The translations under genes and the position numbers were made by a program. From Streptomyces sp. PTY087I2 (GTDB lineage Bacteria; Actinomycetota; Actinomycetes; Streptomycetales; Streptomycetaceae): a stretch of DNA of 64,000 bases. How positions within the stretch are numbered: position 1 is the first letter of the stretch; the number at the start of each line of letters is the position of its first letter. The DNA lies in NCBI RefSeq assembly GCF_001687325.1, contig NZ_LZRD01000008.1, forward strand, positions 186,001 through 250,000, in the 5' to 3' direction. The notes beneath the pieces are model-generated. The model searched no databases and was not told where the DNA came from. It was given only the letters and a program-made list of their open reading frames with translations. Shown one piece after another: positions 35,018 through 44,394 of the stretch.

Positions 35018-35677
35018 CTAACCGGTGCGGCCGTACGGTTCAGGGGTCCGCCAGTGCTGAAAGGGCCGGTCGAGGGTGTAGCGGCCGTTCTCGCCGAGCA
35101 GCAGGGTCCGGGTCTCGCCGTTGCCCGGATTGGACAGCGACTCGAACTCCGCGACCGACCAGTGGAACCAGCGCATGCAGAACAGCCGCATCGTCAGTCC
35201 GTGGGTGACCAGCAGGACGTTCTCCGGGTGGTCCGACTCCTCGAAGCTCCGGTGCAGGCTCTCCAGGAACGCCCCGACCCGGTCGTAGACGTCGGCGCCG
35301 GACTCGCCCTGGGCGAAGCGGTAGAAGAAGTGCCCGTAGGCGTCCCGGTAGGCCTTCTGTAGCCGCACGTCGTCGCGGTCCTGCCAGTTACCCCAGTCCT
35401 GCTCGCGCAGCCGGGGCTCCTCGCGGACCCGGACGCGTGCCGGGTCGAGGTCGAAGGCCCGGAACGTCTCGTGGGTGCGGCGGTAGGGCGAGATGTAGAC
35501 GCTCACCCGCTCGTCGCCGAACTGCTCGCGCAGCTCCTCGCCGGTCTCCCGGGCCTGCCGCAGACCGGTGGCGGTGAGCCGGAGCGCGTGGTCGGGCTCG
35601 CGCTCGTACACCGTGTCGTCGGCGTTGCCCTCGGACTCGCCGTGCCGGACGAGGACGATGCGCTGTGGTCGTGCCAT
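35018..35677 (-). CDS. Histidine phosphatase family protein
   Basis: A 219-residue phosphoglycerate-mutase-like enzyme. The catalytic RHGESEGNADD starts at residue 10, and the second His is in LLVTHGLTMRLF near 159. The start codon lies only 9 bases from a 23-bp inverted repeat (35687-35748), leaving no clear ribosome-binding site. It is first in a two-gene operon with the ADP-ribosylglycohydrolase. It may dephosphorylate a nucleotide or sugar phosphate. Confidence 0.9.
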   Translation of the reverse strand: MARPQRIVLVRHGESEGNADDTVYEREPDHALRLTATGLRQARETGEELREQFGDERVSVYISPYRRTHETFRAFDLDPARVRVREEPRLREQDWGNWQDRDDVRLQKAYRDAYGHFFYRFAQGESGADVYDRVGAFLESLHRSFEESDHPENVLLVTHGLTMRLFCMRWFHWSVAEFESLSNPGNGETRTLLLGENGRYTLDRPFQHWRTPEPYGRTG

Positions 35678-35686
35678 GTCCCGAGC

Positions 35687-35748
35687 CTAGGGGGTGTCTT
35701 GTCGATCAGGCCGGGCTCGCGGGGTCTGATCGACAAGACACCCCCTAG
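35687..35748. repeat. 23-bp perfect inverted repeat with CTAG ends
   Basis: Arms 35687-35709 and 35726-35748 are perfect inverse complements of 23 bases with a 16-base loop; both outer ends are CTAG. It lies between the DUF4937 gene (stop at 35832) and the phosphatase start (35677), both on the minus strand. It can act as a terminator for the upstream gene, but its position in the leader of the next gene also fits a small inserted palindromic element. Confidence 0.8.
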
Positions 35749-35831
35749 AACGGATCGGCCCCGCACGACCGGTCGGGGCGGTGGGAGGGGACCGCGCTGG
35801 TCACGCCGTGGTTGAGCAGGGCGCCCGTGGG

Positions 35832-36437
35832 TCACACCGTCCAGGAGGGTTCCAGCTCCACGACGTCGCCCGTCAGCTCGATCACGTCCGTCTCGGTCTG
35901 CGCGCGGGCCGCGAGCCGCTCGGCCCCGGCCGCGCGGTACTTGCCGCGCTCGGCGCTCGACTTCCACAGGGACAGCGCCAGGAACTCGTTGCCCGGCGCC
36001 TCGCCGAACACGCCGCGCAGCATGCCGGGCGATCCGGCCATGGCGGGATTCCATACCTGCTGCTGCATCAGTACGAAGTGCTCGGCGCGGTCCGCGTGCA
36101 CCCGGCTGTGCGCGACCCTGGCGACGTCCGCCTCCGCGAAGTGGGGCTCGAAGCCCGTCTTCACGTCGAAGCGGCGCTCGAAGAGCGTGACCTGCATGTC
36201 GCGGAACATGCCCGACTGCCCGGCAGCCAGCCGGTCGTGGCCGCGGGCCATGAAGGAGTCGTAGAAGACGCGGTTCTCCCAGAACGCGAAGACGTGGGCG
36301 ACTTCGGGGCGCGTTCGGCTCCACCCGCCGCTCTGTCCCCGGAACCCCGGCTCGCCGACCAGCCTCGCCCACTTCCGCTGCCCCCGCTCGAAACCATGAC
36401 GGTCCACCACGGAACAGCGAATCCACTTCACCAGCAC
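35832..36437 (-). CDS. YdbC/DUF4937-type protein
   Basis: This 201-residue soluble protein starts VLVKWIRCSVVDRHGFERGQ, which I recall as the start of the YdbC family in Streptomyces. HVFAFWENRVFYDSFM and the later FLALSLWKSSAERGKY look like two ferredoxin-like dimeric alpha/beta repeats of the antibiotic-monooxygenase type. GTG 36437 was chosen for the family start; the frame is open to 36467. No cofactor motif is seen. Confidence 0.75.
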   Translation of the reverse strand: MLVKWIRCSVVDRHGFERGQRKWARLVGEPGFRGQSGGWSRTRPEVAHVFAFWENRVFYDSFMARGHDRLAAGQSGMFRDMQVTLFERRFDVKTGFEPHFAEADVARVAHSRVHADRAEHFVLMQQQVWNPAMAGSPGMLRGVFGEAPGNEFLALSLWKSSAERGKYRAAGAERLAARAQTETDVIELTGDVVELEPSWTV

Positions 36438-36610
36438 CGCGCCATCGTACGGCGCGGAACGTGGCACGCGTCACGGTCCCGGCGGGTGGCCCGAATCCGC
36501 CGCCCGATCCGGGGGCAGTTGGTTCAGCGGCCGGTTCCGTACATGATCGGGTCAAGCGTGTATCGGGTGATGAGAACGGTCCGTGGGCCGTCGGCCGGGA
36601 GGGGAGTCCC

Positions 36611-37147
36611 TTGAGCACTCCGAGCAAGAACATCGAGAAGGTCGAGGTGCGGGTCAAGTGGGACCCCAGCCCGCACGGGACACCGGCCAACGACCTCGAC
36701 ATCATCGCGGCGACCTACCCGGCCGACGATCCGTACGGCGCCCCCGCCTACCTGGTCCACTTCGACAGCCGCTCCCCGGACGGCACCATCACGCTGAACC
36801 GGGACAGCCGGACCGGCCAGGGCTTCGGCTTCGACGAGGTCATGACCATCGAGCTGTACCGGCTGGCCGAGCGGTACGGGCGGGTGGTCGTCGGTGTCGC
36901 CATCCAGCAGCGCGAAGGGCACAAGACCTTCGGTGCCGTAGGGAACACGGCGATGGAGATCGCCGAGGGCTACACGAAGCTGACGGAGAACGACTTCTCC
37001 GACGTGGCGTGGGCGACTGCGGCGGTGGTCGGCGAGTTCACCCGGGACGGCTCGGGCCCCTGGGGTTTCCGGTCGGCCGTACGCGGTTACGACGGCGACG
37101 CCGACGCGTTCGCCGCGGCGATGGGGAGCCGGGGCACCGAGAGCTGA
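36611..37147 (+). CDS. TerD-family protein
   Basis: A 178-residue protein. KVEVRVKWDPSPHGTPANDL, DIIAATYPADDPYGAP, and later DSRTGQGFGFDEVMTIEL match TerD-type proteins, which bind Ca2+ through Asp clusters and are linked to tellurite and stress resistance. It starts at TTG 36611 with GGGGAG four bases upstream; no ATG or GTG is better placed. It stands alone, convergent to nrdJ, and no ter partners are nearby. Confidence 0.82.
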   Translation: MSTPSKNIEKVEVRVKWDPSPHGTPANDLDIIAATYPADDPYGAPAYLVHFDSRSPDGTITLNRDSRTGQGFGFDEVMTIELYRLAERYGRVVVGVAIQQREGHKTFGAVGNTAMEIAEGYTKLTENDFSDVAWATAAVVGEFTRDGSGPWGFRSAVRGYDGDADAFAAAMGSRGTES

Positions 37148-37182
37148 CAGCGGTCGGTTCCGGACAATCCGGGGTGGCATGC

Positions 37183-37215
37183 CGGAGGGGACCGGCCGGT
37201 GGCCGGTCCCCTCCG
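37183..37215. terminator. 15-bp hairpin between TerD gene and nrdJ
   Basis: Arms 37183-37197 and 37201-37215 pair perfectly with a 3-base loop. Lying between convergent genes, it can end both transcripts. Confidence 0.85.
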
Positions 37216-37284
37216 TGAGCCGCGGGTCAACTAAGCCCTACGCGGTTCCGCACACGCTTCCGCGTCCGATCAGCCGCGTCCGGT

Positions 37285-40182
37285 TCAGCTGCAACCGCTC
37301 GTCGAGCCGCAGCCCTCGCAGATGTAGCAGGAGCCGGCGCGCTGCATCTTCGTACCGCAGGAGAAGCAGAGCGGGGCGTCGGCGCTGATGCCGAGCTGCA
37401 TCTCGACCAGTTCGGCCGAGGTGTGCGCCGTCTTCGGGGCCGGCTTGTCCGCGGACTCCGCGGGGGCCGGGACCGCCTTCAGGGGCTCGGCGTGGACCGG
37501 GGCGGACTGGGCCAGGCTGTCCGCGTCCAGGCCGTCCGCCTCGAACGACGGCTCGTAGCTGCCGGTGTCCAGGTGGCGCTGGCGCTCCTCGGCGGAGTGG
37601 ATGCCGAGGGCGGAGCGGGTCTCGAAGGGCAGGAAGTCCAGCGCCAGGCGGCGGAAGATGTAGTCGACGATCGACTGCGCCATCCGCACGTCCGGGTCGT
37701 CCGTCATACCGGCCGGCTCGAAGCGCATGTTGGTGAACTTCGAGACGTACGTCTCCAGCGGAACGCCGTACTGCAAGCCGACCGAGACGGCGATGGAGAA
37801 GGCGTCCATCATGCCCGCGAGGGTCGAGCCCTGCTTGGACATCTTCAGGAAGACCTCGCCGAGACCGTCGTCCGGGTAGGAGTTGGCGGTCATGTAGCCC
37901 TCGGCGCCGCCCACCGTGAAGGAGGTGGTGATGCCGGGACGGCCCTTGGGGAGACGCTTGCGGACCGGGCGGTACTCGACGACCTTCTCGACCGCCTCGC
38001 GGATGGTCTCCTCGGCCTTGGCCGCGACCTCCTCCTTCTCCTTCTCCTTGGTCTTGGCGGAGAGGGGCTGGCCGACCTTGCAGTTGTCGCGGTAGATCGC
38101 GAGCGCCTTGACGCCCATCTTCCACGCCTCGAAGTAGACCTCTTCGACGTCTTCGACGGTGGCGCTCTCGGGGAGGTTCACCGTCTTGGAGAGCGCGCCG
38201 GAGATCCACGGCTGAATGGCCGCCATCATCCGGACGTGGCCCATCGCGGAGATGGAACGCTCGCCCATCGCGCAGTCGAAGACCTCGTAGTGCTCGGTCT
38301 TGAGGCCGGGGGCGTCGACCACGTTGCCGTGCTCGGCGATGTGGGCGACGATCGCCTCGATCTGCTCGGGCTGGTAGCCGAGACGGCGCAGCGCCTGCGG
38401 CACCGTGCCGTTGACGATCTGCATCGAGCCGCCGCCGACCAGCTTCTTGAACTTGACCAGGGCGAGGTCGGGCTCCAGACCGGTGGTGTCGCAGGACATC
38501 GCGAGACCGATGGTGCCGGTGGGCGCGATGACCGAGGCCTGCGCGTTGCGGAAGCCGTTCTTCGCGCCGAGCCGGATCACGTCCTGCCAGGCCTCCGTGG
38601 CGGCGGCCCAGACCGGGGAGTCGAGGTCGTCGATGTGGACGGCCTTGGCGTTGGCGTCGGCGTGCTGCTTCATGACGCGCTGGTGCGGCTCGGCGTTGCG
38701 GGCGTAGCCGTCGTACGGGCCGACAACCGCGGCCAGTTCGGCGGAGCGCTTGTACGAGGTGCCGGTCATCAGCGAGGTGATGGCGCCGGCGAGCGCGCGG
38801 CCGCCGTCGCTGTCGTACGCGTGACCGGTCGCCATCAGGAGGGCGCCGAGGTTGGCGTAACCGATGCCCAGCTGGCGGAAGGCACGGGTGTTCTCGCCGA
38901 TCTTCTGCGTGGGGAAGTCGGCGAAGCAGATCGAGATGTCCATCGCGGTGATGACCAGCTCGACGACCTTGGCGAAGCGCTCGGACTCGAAGGACTGGTT
39001 GCCCAGGCCGTCGTCCTTGAGGAACTTCATCAGGTTCAGCGAGGCGAGGTTGCACGAGGTGTTGTCCAGGTGCATGTACTCGCTGCACGGGTTCGAGCCG
39101 TTGATCCGGCCGGACTCCGGGCAGGTGTGCCAGGCGTTGATGGTGTCGTCGTACTGGATGCCCGGGTCGGCGCAGGCCCAGGCGGCCTCGGCCATCTTGC
39201 GGAAGAGGGACTTCGCCTCGACCTCTTCGATGACGTCGCCGGTCATCCGGGCGCGCAGCCCGAACTTGCCGCCCGACTCGACGGCCTTCATGAACTCGTC
39301 GTTCACCCGGACCGAGTTGTTGGCGTTCTGGTACTGGACGGACGTGATGTCGTCGCCGCCCAGGTCCATGTCGAAGCCCGCGTCGCGCAGCGCGCGGATC
39401 TTCTCCTCCTCCTTGACCTTGGTCTCGATGAAGTTCTCGATGTCGGGGTGGTCGACGTCGAGAATGACCATCTTGGCCGCGCGGCGGGTCGCGCCACCGG
39501 ACTTGATCGTTCCGGCGGAGGCGTCGGCGCCGCGCATGAACGAGACCGGTCCGGAGGCGTTGCCGCCGGAGGAGAGGAGCTCCTTGGAGGAGCGGATACG
39601 GGAGAGGTTCAGGCCGGCGCCGGAGCCGCCCTTGAAGATCATGCCCTCTTCCTTGTACCAGTCGAGGATCGACTCCATGGAGTCGTCGACGGAAAGGATG
39701 AAGCAGGCGGAGACCTGCTGCGGCTGGGGCGTGCCGACGTTGAACCAGACCGGCGAGTTGAAGCTGAAGATCTGGTGCAGGAGGGCGTAGGCCAGCTCGT
39801 GCTCGAAGATCTCGGCGTCCGCGGGAGAGGCGAAGTAGTTGTTGTCCTCGCCGGCCTTCCGGTACGTCTTCACGATCCGGTCGATCAGCTGCTTGAGGCC
39901 GGTCTCACGCTGCGGGGTGCCGACAGCCCCGCGGAAGTACTTGCTGGTGACGATGTTGACCGCGTTCACCGACCAGAAGTCGGGGAACTCGACGCCACGC
40001 TGCTCGAAGTTGATCGAGCCGTCGCGCCAGTTGGTCATGACGACGTCACGGCGTTCCCACTCGACCTCGTCGTACGGATGCACGCCGGGGTTGGTGTGGA
40101 TGCGCTCGATACGCAGACCCTTGCTCGCCTTGGCGCCCTTGGTGCGGGAACCTCGTGCCGGGCCGCTCGCCGTCTCTGTCAT
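37285..40182 (-). CDS. nrdJ: Vitamin B12-dependent ribonucleotide reductase (class II)
   Basis: This 965-residue enzyme reduces ribonucleotides with adenosylcobalamin, oxygen independent. Signs are EFPDFWSVNAVNIVTSKYFRG, FNSPVWFNVG, the active-site segment NPCSEYMHLDNTSCNLASLN near 365, and APTGTIGLAMSCDTTG. The C-terminal tail has CFSCGTKMQRAGSCYICEGC, cysteines that re-reduce the active site or bind zinc. ATG 40182 has GGGAGG four bases upstream. It lies 165 bases downstream of nrdR, forming the nrdRJ operon known in Streptomyces. Confidence 0.97.
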   Translation of the reverse strand: MTETASGPARGSRTKGAKASKGLRIERIHTNPGVHPYDEVEWERRDVVMTNWRDGSINFEQRGVEFPDFWSVNAVNIVTSKYFRGAVGTPQRETGLKQLIDRIVKTYRKAGEDNNYFASPADAEIFEHELAYALLHQIFSFNSPVWFNVGTPQPQQVSACFILSVDDSMESILDWYKEEGMIFKGGSGAGLNLSRIRSSKELLSSGGNASGPVSFMRGADASAGTIKSGGATRRAAKMVILDVDHPDIENFIETKVKEEEKIRALRDAGFDMDLGGDDITSVQYQNANNSVRVNDEFMKAVESGGKFGLRARMTGDVIEEVEAKSLFRKMAEAAWACADPGIQYDDTINAWHTCPESGRINGSNPCSEYMHLDNTSCNLASLNLMKFLKDDGLGNQSFESERFAKVVELVITAMDISICFADFPTQKIGENTRAFRQLGIGYANLGALLMATGHAYDSDGGRALAGAITSLMTGTSYKRSAELAAVVGPYDGYARNAEPHQRVMKQHADANAKAVHIDDLDSPVWAAATEAWQDVIRLGAKNGFRNAQASVIAPTGTIGLAMSCDTTGLEPDLALVKFKKLVGGGSMQIVNGTVPQALRRLGYQPEQIEAIVAHIAEHGNVVDAPGLKTEHYEVFDCAMGERSISAMGHVRMMAAIQPWISGALSKTVNLPESATVEDVEEVYFEAWKMGVKALAIYRDNCKVGQPLSAKTKEKEKEEVAAKAEETIREAVEKVVEYRPVRKRLPKGRPGITTSFTVGGAEGYMTANSYPDDGLGEVFLKMSKQGSTLAGMMDAFSIAVSVGLQYGVPLETYVSKFTNMRFEPAGMTDDPDVRMAQSIVDYIFRRLALDFLPFETRSALGIHSAEERQRHLDTGSYEPSFEADGLDADSLAQSAPVHAEPLKAVPAPAESADKPAPKTAHTSAELVEMQLGISADAPLCFSCGTKMQRAGSCYICEGCGSTSGCS

Positions 40183-40347
40183 GCCGCCTCCCATATGTGG
40201 GCGAAAACGCCCTGAAGTGCCCAGATCTTCCCAGGCACAGTGTGTGTCCGTTGCCCCGTGGGCCGCACTCGGCCACGGGAACAGGTCTTGATTCGCCCGG
40301 CCGACGGTCGGCGGAGGTGCCTCCGGACCGTGACGGGCGCGTACCGC

Positions 40348-40860
40348 TCAGTCGGCGGCAATGGCGGGCGTGGGGACCTCAAGGGTCTCGCCGGGCCCGC
40401 AGTCCTCTGCGGAAGGCCGCTGCGCACGCAGTTCCACGATGGCGGCCTCGAAGTCTTCCAGGGAATCGAACGCCCGGTACACGGACGCGAAGCGCAGGTA
40501 CGCGACGAGGTCGAGTTCCTGAAGGGGGCCGAGAATGGCCAGTCCCACGTCGTGGGTGGTCAGCTCGGCGCTGCCGGTGGCGCGCACCGCCTCCTCGACC
40601 CGCTGGCCGAGCTTGGCGAGGGCGTCCTCCGTGACGGGCCGTCCCTGGCATGCCTTGCGGACGCCGGAGATGACTTTGGTACGGCTGAAGGGTTCGGTCA
40701 CGCCGCTGCGCTTGACCACCATCAGCGAGCAGGTCTCCACCGTGGTGAAGCGGCGGGAGCAGTCGGGGCACTGGCGGCGGCGACGGATCGACGTCCCGTC
40801 GTCGGTGGTGCGACTGTCGACGACTCTGCTGTCGGGGTGCCGGCAGAAGGGGCAGTGCAT
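40348..40860 (-). CDS. nrdR: Transcriptional repressor NrdR
   Basis: This 170-residue repressor starts [17 protein letters not shown]. It has a zinc ribbon (two CxxC pairs, CPFC and CPDC) and an ATP-cone ([20 protein letters not shown] onward) that senses ATP/dATP. It should shut off nrd operons when dATP is high. It is first in the nrdRJ operon. A candidate NrdR-box pair lies upstream at 40973-41019, suggesting autoregulation. Confidence 0.97.
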   Translation of the reverse strand: MHCPFCRHPDSRVVDSRTTDDGTSIRRRRQCPDCSRRFTTVETCSLMVVKRSGVTEPFSRTKVISGVRKACQGRPVTEDALAKLGQRVEEAVRATGSAELTTHDVGLAILGPLQELDLVAYLRFASVYRAFDSLEDFEAAIVELRAQRPSAEDCGPGETLEVPTPAIAAD

Positions 40861-40972
40861 GGCTCCCAACCCTCCTTCACACGCACGACTGAATAGCCTC
40901 TTCAGGGCCGTGTCCGGGCCCCTGGAAGCAGTCCCCAGCATAGGCGATGACCACGGCGCGATTGAACCGAGA

Positions 40973-41019
40973 CCACAACTTCTGGGCGACTGAAGCAATC
41001 CAACCACTAGATCTAGGGT
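40973..41019 (-). promoter_or_regulatory. Candidate NrdR-box pair
   Basis: CCACTAGATCTAGGGT (41004-41019) agrees at 12 of 16 positions with the NrdR-box consensus ACACTATATATAGTGT and holds the 10-base palindrome CTAGATCTAG. A weaker match, CCACAACTTCTGGGCG (40973-40988), starts exactly 31 bases away. NrdR is known to bind two boxes about three helical turns apart. Assignment by pattern only. Confidence 0.6.
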
Positions 41020-41331
41020 TGGGTCGCGTTTTCAGCCCTATCGCGTGTCGCGCGCCGGATCTCGCCGGGAGGTCACCGCGAGGTCGCCCGGGGAGCGTGG
41101 GCCAGAGAAGAGGGTACGGGAAACGCGGGGCCGCCGAGCCGCCGGGGCGTCGGCACACGAGGCCGGATGACAGACTCGGCGCACGGGCCCGGCGCGGGTT
41201 CCGGATGAAGGACGGTGGAAGACTTGGCCCGGGGCCCGCGGCCGCCCGGCACACCGTGTCCGCACCCCCTCCAGCACAGTGCCCATACACCTGTCGGCAG
41301 CACCGCGGCACCCCTTTATTCGTTTTTCACT

Positions 41332-41345
41332 CGAACGTGTGTTTG
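41332..41345 (+). promoter_or_regulatory. LexA binding site (SOS box)
   Basis: CGAACGTGTGTTTG fits the actinobacterial SOS consensus CGAACRNRYGTTYG at every defined position. It lies 62 bases before the lexA start, so lexA is likely autoregulated. Confidence 0.85.
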
Positions 41346-41407
41346 GCGCAACCTTTCGAAAGCTACTACCGTTGTCCAGCTAGGGAGAACATTCGAGAGG
41401 GGCCGAC

Positions 41408-42205
41408 GTGACCACCACCGCAGACAGCGCCACCATCACCGCCCGGGACCACCGCTCCCAGAGCCGACTTGAGCCGGTGCATGCCATGAATGACTCAGTC
41501 ACGAACACGGACGGGCCCGAGCCCGCACGCCCCGGACGTTCCATGCCCGGCAGGCCTCCCGGCATCCGGGCGGACAGCTCGGGGCTGACGGACCGGCAGC
41601 GGCGGGTCATCGAGGTCATCCGCGACTCCGTGCAACGGCGGGGATACCCGCCCTCCATGCGGGAGATCGGTCAGGCGGTCGGCCTCTCCAGCACCTCGTC
41701 CGTCGCCCACCAGCTGATGGCCCTGGAGCGCAAGGGCTTCCTCCGCCGGGACCCGCACCGCCCCCGCGCGTACGAGGTGCGCGGATCGGACCAGCCCAGC
41801 ACCCAGCCGACCGACACGACGGGCAAGCCCGCCGCTTCCTATGTGCCGCTGGTGGGCCGGATCGCCGCCGGTGGTCCGATCCTCGCCGAGGAGTCCGTCG
41901 AGGACGTCTTCCCTCTCCCCCGTCAGCTCGTCGGCGACGGTGAGCTGTTCGTCCTGAAGGTCGTCGGCGACTCGATGATCGAAGCCGCGATCTGTGACGG
42001 CGACTGGGTCACCGTCCGCCGCCAGCCCGTCGCGGAGAACGGGGACATCGTCGCCGCCATGCTCGACGGCGAGGCGACGGTCAAGCGCTTCCGCCGGGAG
42101 GACGGTCACGTATGGCTGCTGCCTCACAACGCCGCGTACCAGCCGATCCCCGGCGACGAGGCGACCATCCTGGGCAAGGTGGTGGCGGTGCTGCGCCGGG
42201 TCTGA
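41408..42205 (+). CDS. lexA: LexA repressor
   Basis: A 265-residue SOS repressor. The winged-helix DNA-binding domain begins [20 protein letters not shown] near residue 60, with [17 protein letters not shown]. The self-cleavage site is Ala154-Gly155 in GRIAAGGP, and the catalytic dyad is Ser189 (VGDSMIE) and Lys226 (ATVKRF). GTG 41408 has GAGAGGGG upstream; ATG 41486 ([10 protein letters not shown]) is an alternative start. The SOS box is at 41332. dinG lies convergent downstream. Confidence 0.97.
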   Translation: MTTTADSATITARDHRSQSRLEPVHAMNDSVTNTDGPEPARPGRSMPGRPPGIRADSSGLTDRQRRVIEVIRDSVQRRGYPPSMREIGQAVGLSSTSSVAHQLMALERKGFLRRDPHRPRAYEVRGSDQPSTQPTDTTGKPAASYVPLVGRIAAGGPILAEESVEDVFPLPRQLVGDGELFVLKVVGDSMIEAAICDGDWVTVRRQPVAENGDIVAAMLDGEATVKRFRREDGHVWLLPHNAAYQPIPGDEATILGKVVAVLRRV

Positions 42206-42330
42206 GGAAGCGCAAGCGTCGGTCACGGCTCGTCCGCCCCGGGATCCCTGCCTAGGACGTCGATCATGACGTCGGTCCCGGGGCTTTGCCTTGCCCGGGG
42301 CCTTGCGTTGTCCTCCGGCTTTGCGTTGTT

Positions 42331-42354
42331 CCCGGGGCTTCGCCTTGCCCCGGG
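42331..42354. terminator. Hairpin between lexA and dinG
   Basis: Arms 42331-42338 and 42347-42354 (CCCGGGGC/GCCCCGGG) pair with an 8-base loop. Around it, 42275-42360 holds several imperfect repeats of a GGGGCTTTGCCTTGCCC-like unit, which may give alternative hairpins. Confidence 0.65.
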
Positions 42355-42385
42355 AGCCCTGTCCACTGCGCCGTGCGCCTGCGCC

Positions 42386-44356
42386 CTACGCCCCGTCCGC
42401 CTTGGCCTTGGCGTCGATGGCGGCCAGCGAGCGGCGCGCCTGGTTCCGGTCGGCGGTGTACCAGAAGTCCGGCAGCGAGGCGCGCAGATAGCTTCCGTAC
42501 CGCGCGTTGGCGAGCCTCGGGTCCAGCACGGCGACGACGCCCTTGTCGCCCGTGGCCCGGACCAGCCGGCCCGCGCCCTGGGCCATCAGCAGAGCGGCAT
42601 GCGTCGCCGCCACCGCCATGAAGCCGTTGCCGCCCGCCTCCTCGACCGCCTTCTGCCGGGCGCTCATCAGCGGATCGTCGGGCCGGGGGAACGGGATCCG
42701 GTCCATGATCACCAGCTGACAGCTCGGCCCCGGCACATCCACGCCCTGCCAGAGCGACAGCGTGCCGAAGAGGCAGGTCTCCGGGTCGGCCGCGAAGTTC
42801 TTGATCAGCTCGCCGAGCGTCTCCTCGCCCTGGAGCAGGATCGGCTTGTCCAGGCGTCCCCGCAGCTCCTCGGCCGCCGCCTTGGCTCCCCGCATGGAGG
42901 AGAAAAGACCCAGCGTCCGGCCGCCGGCCGCCTCCACCAGCTCGGCGAGCTCGTCCAGCATGTCCGTACGCGATCCCTCGCGCCCCGGGGTGTTCAGATG
43001 CCGGGCAACATAGAGGATGCCCTGCTTCGGGTAGTCGAACGGGGAGCCGACGTCCAGCCCCTTCCACTGCGGAAGGTCCTCGCCCGCCGTGCCCTCGGGG
43101 GCCAGCCCGAGGGACGCGCCCACCCCGTTGAAATCACCGCCGAGCTTGAGGGTGGCCGAGGTCAGCACCACGGACCGCTCGGCGAACAGCTTCTCGCGCA
43201 GCAGCCCCGACACGGAGAGCGGGGCTACCCGGACGGAGGCCCCGAACCGGTCGTGCTGCTCGTACCAGACGACGTCGTACTCGGAGCCCTGGGTGATGCG
43301 CTCGGCGACGCCGTGGATCGACTCGACCGAGGCCAGGGCCTGCTTACGGACGGCGTTCTCGTCCTCGACGGACTTGTCCCGGGTGGCGCCGATCGCGGAG
43401 ATCACCGTGCGCGCCGCGTCCCGCAGCGCCATCAGCGCGTACCCCAGGTCCTCGGGCACCTCTTCGAGCCGTCCGGGCAGGGCCAGCTCCATGACCCGCT
43501 CGAACCCCTCGGCCGCGGTCTGGAGGGCGTCGGCCGCCTTCTCGTTGACCAGCTTCGCCGCCCGCCGGACCGCGCGGTTGACCTGGGCGGGGGTCAGCTC
43601 GCCGGTGGCGACGCCGGTGACCCGGGAGACCAGCTCATGGGCCTCGTCGACGATCAGCACCTCGTGCGACGGCAGCACCGGCGCGCCCTCGATGGCGTCG
43701 ATCGCGAGCAGTGCGTGGTTGGTGACGACGACATCCGCGAGCTTGGCCCGCTCGCGGGCCGCCTCGGCGAAACACTCCGCGCCGTACGCACACTTCGTCG
43801 CGCCGAGGCACTCCCGCGAGGAGACCGAGACCTGGCCCCAGGCCCGGTCCGAGACGCCGGGCGTGAGGTCGTCCCGGTCGCCCGTCTCCGTCTCGTCCGA
43901 CCAGTCCCGCAGCCGCAGCAGGTCCTGCCCCAGCTTGCTGGACGGGGCCGCCGCCTCGAACTGGTCGAAGAGGCCCTCCTCCTCGTCCTGCGGCACCCCT
44001 TCGTGGAGCCGGTGCAGGCAGAGGTAGTTCGACCGGCCCTTGAGCATGGCGAACTGCGGCCGTCGGCGGAGCAGCGGATGCAGGGACTCGACCGTACGCG
44101 GAAGGTCGCGCTCCACGAGCTGTCGCTGGAGGGCGAGGGTGGCCGTGGCCACGACGACCCGCTCCCCGTGCGCCAGGGCCGGCACCAGATAGCCGAGCGA
44201 CTTGCCCGTACCGGTGCCGGCCTGGACGAGCAGGTGGGATTGGTCGTCGACGGCCTCGGCGACGGCCTCGGCCATGGTGACCTGGCCGGGCCGTTCCGTA
44301 CCGCCGACGGCGGTGACGGCGGCGTGCAGGAGCTCGGAGAGGGATGGCTTCGTCAT
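42386..44356 (-). CDS. dinG: ATP-dependent helicase, DinG/XPD family
   Basis: A 656-residue superfamily 2 helicase. Walker A is QAGTGTGKSLGYLVPAL near 42, the DEAH box is LIVDEAHEL near 238, and motif VI is GAGRLVRATGDKGVV. Four Cys (one in NYLCLHRLH and three in RECLGATKCAYGAECF) sit where XPD-type enzymes hold a 4Fe-4S cluster. No SOS box was found at its own start, which is only 38 bases after the siderophore synthetase stop; it may be partly co-transcribed. Confidence 0.92.
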   Translation of the reverse strand: MTKPSLSELLHAAVTAVGGTERPGQVTMAEAVAEAVDDQSHLLVQAGTGTGKSLGYLVPALAHGERVVVATATLALQRQLVERDLPRTVESLHPLLRRRPQFAMLKGRSNYLCLHRLHEGVPQDEEEGLFDQFEAAAPSSKLGQDLLRLRDWSDETETGDRDDLTPGVSDRAWGQVSVSSRECLGATKCAYGAECFAEAARERAKLADVVVTNHALLAIDAIEGAPVLPSHEVLIVDEAHELVSRVTGVATGELTPAQVNRAVRRAAKLVNEKAADALQTAAEGFERVMELALPGRLEEVPEDLGYALMALRDAARTVISAIGATRDKSVEDENAVRKQALASVESIHGVAERITQGSEYDVVWYEQHDRFGASVRVAPLSVSGLLREKLFAERSVVLTSATLKLGGDFNGVGASLGLAPEGTAGEDLPQWKGLDVGSPFDYPKQGILYVARHLNTPGREGSRTDMLDELAELVEAAGGRTLGLFSSMRGAKAAAEELRGRLDKPILLQGEETLGELIKNFAADPETCLFGTLSLWQGVDVPGPSCQLVIMDRIPFPRPDDPLMSARQKAVEEAGGNGFMAVAATHAALLMAQGAGRLVRATGDKGVVAVLDPRLANARYGSYLRASLPDFWYTADRNQARRSLAAIDAKAKADGA

Positions 44357-44394
44357 AGCCCGACCAGCCTACGGCGCACCACTGACAACGACGG

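Larger units (their letters stand above)
40861..41407. other. Divergent regulatory region nrdR / lexA
   Basis: This 547-base gap holds the NrdR boxes (40973-41019) and the SOS box (41332-41345), listed separately. The middle part (about 41050-41290) is GC-rich; open frames in it have no ribosome-binding site or family match. I see no extra gene. Confidence 0.5.

Noticed and set aside
40183..41000. Cobalamin riboswitch before nrdJ or nrdR
   Set aside because: No B12-box-like sequence (GCCACTG) was seen; in Streptomyces such switches control the class I nrd genes instead.
41050..41290. Short frames between nrdR and lexA as a gene
   Set aside because: No ribosome-binding site, no family match and strong GC bias in all frames.
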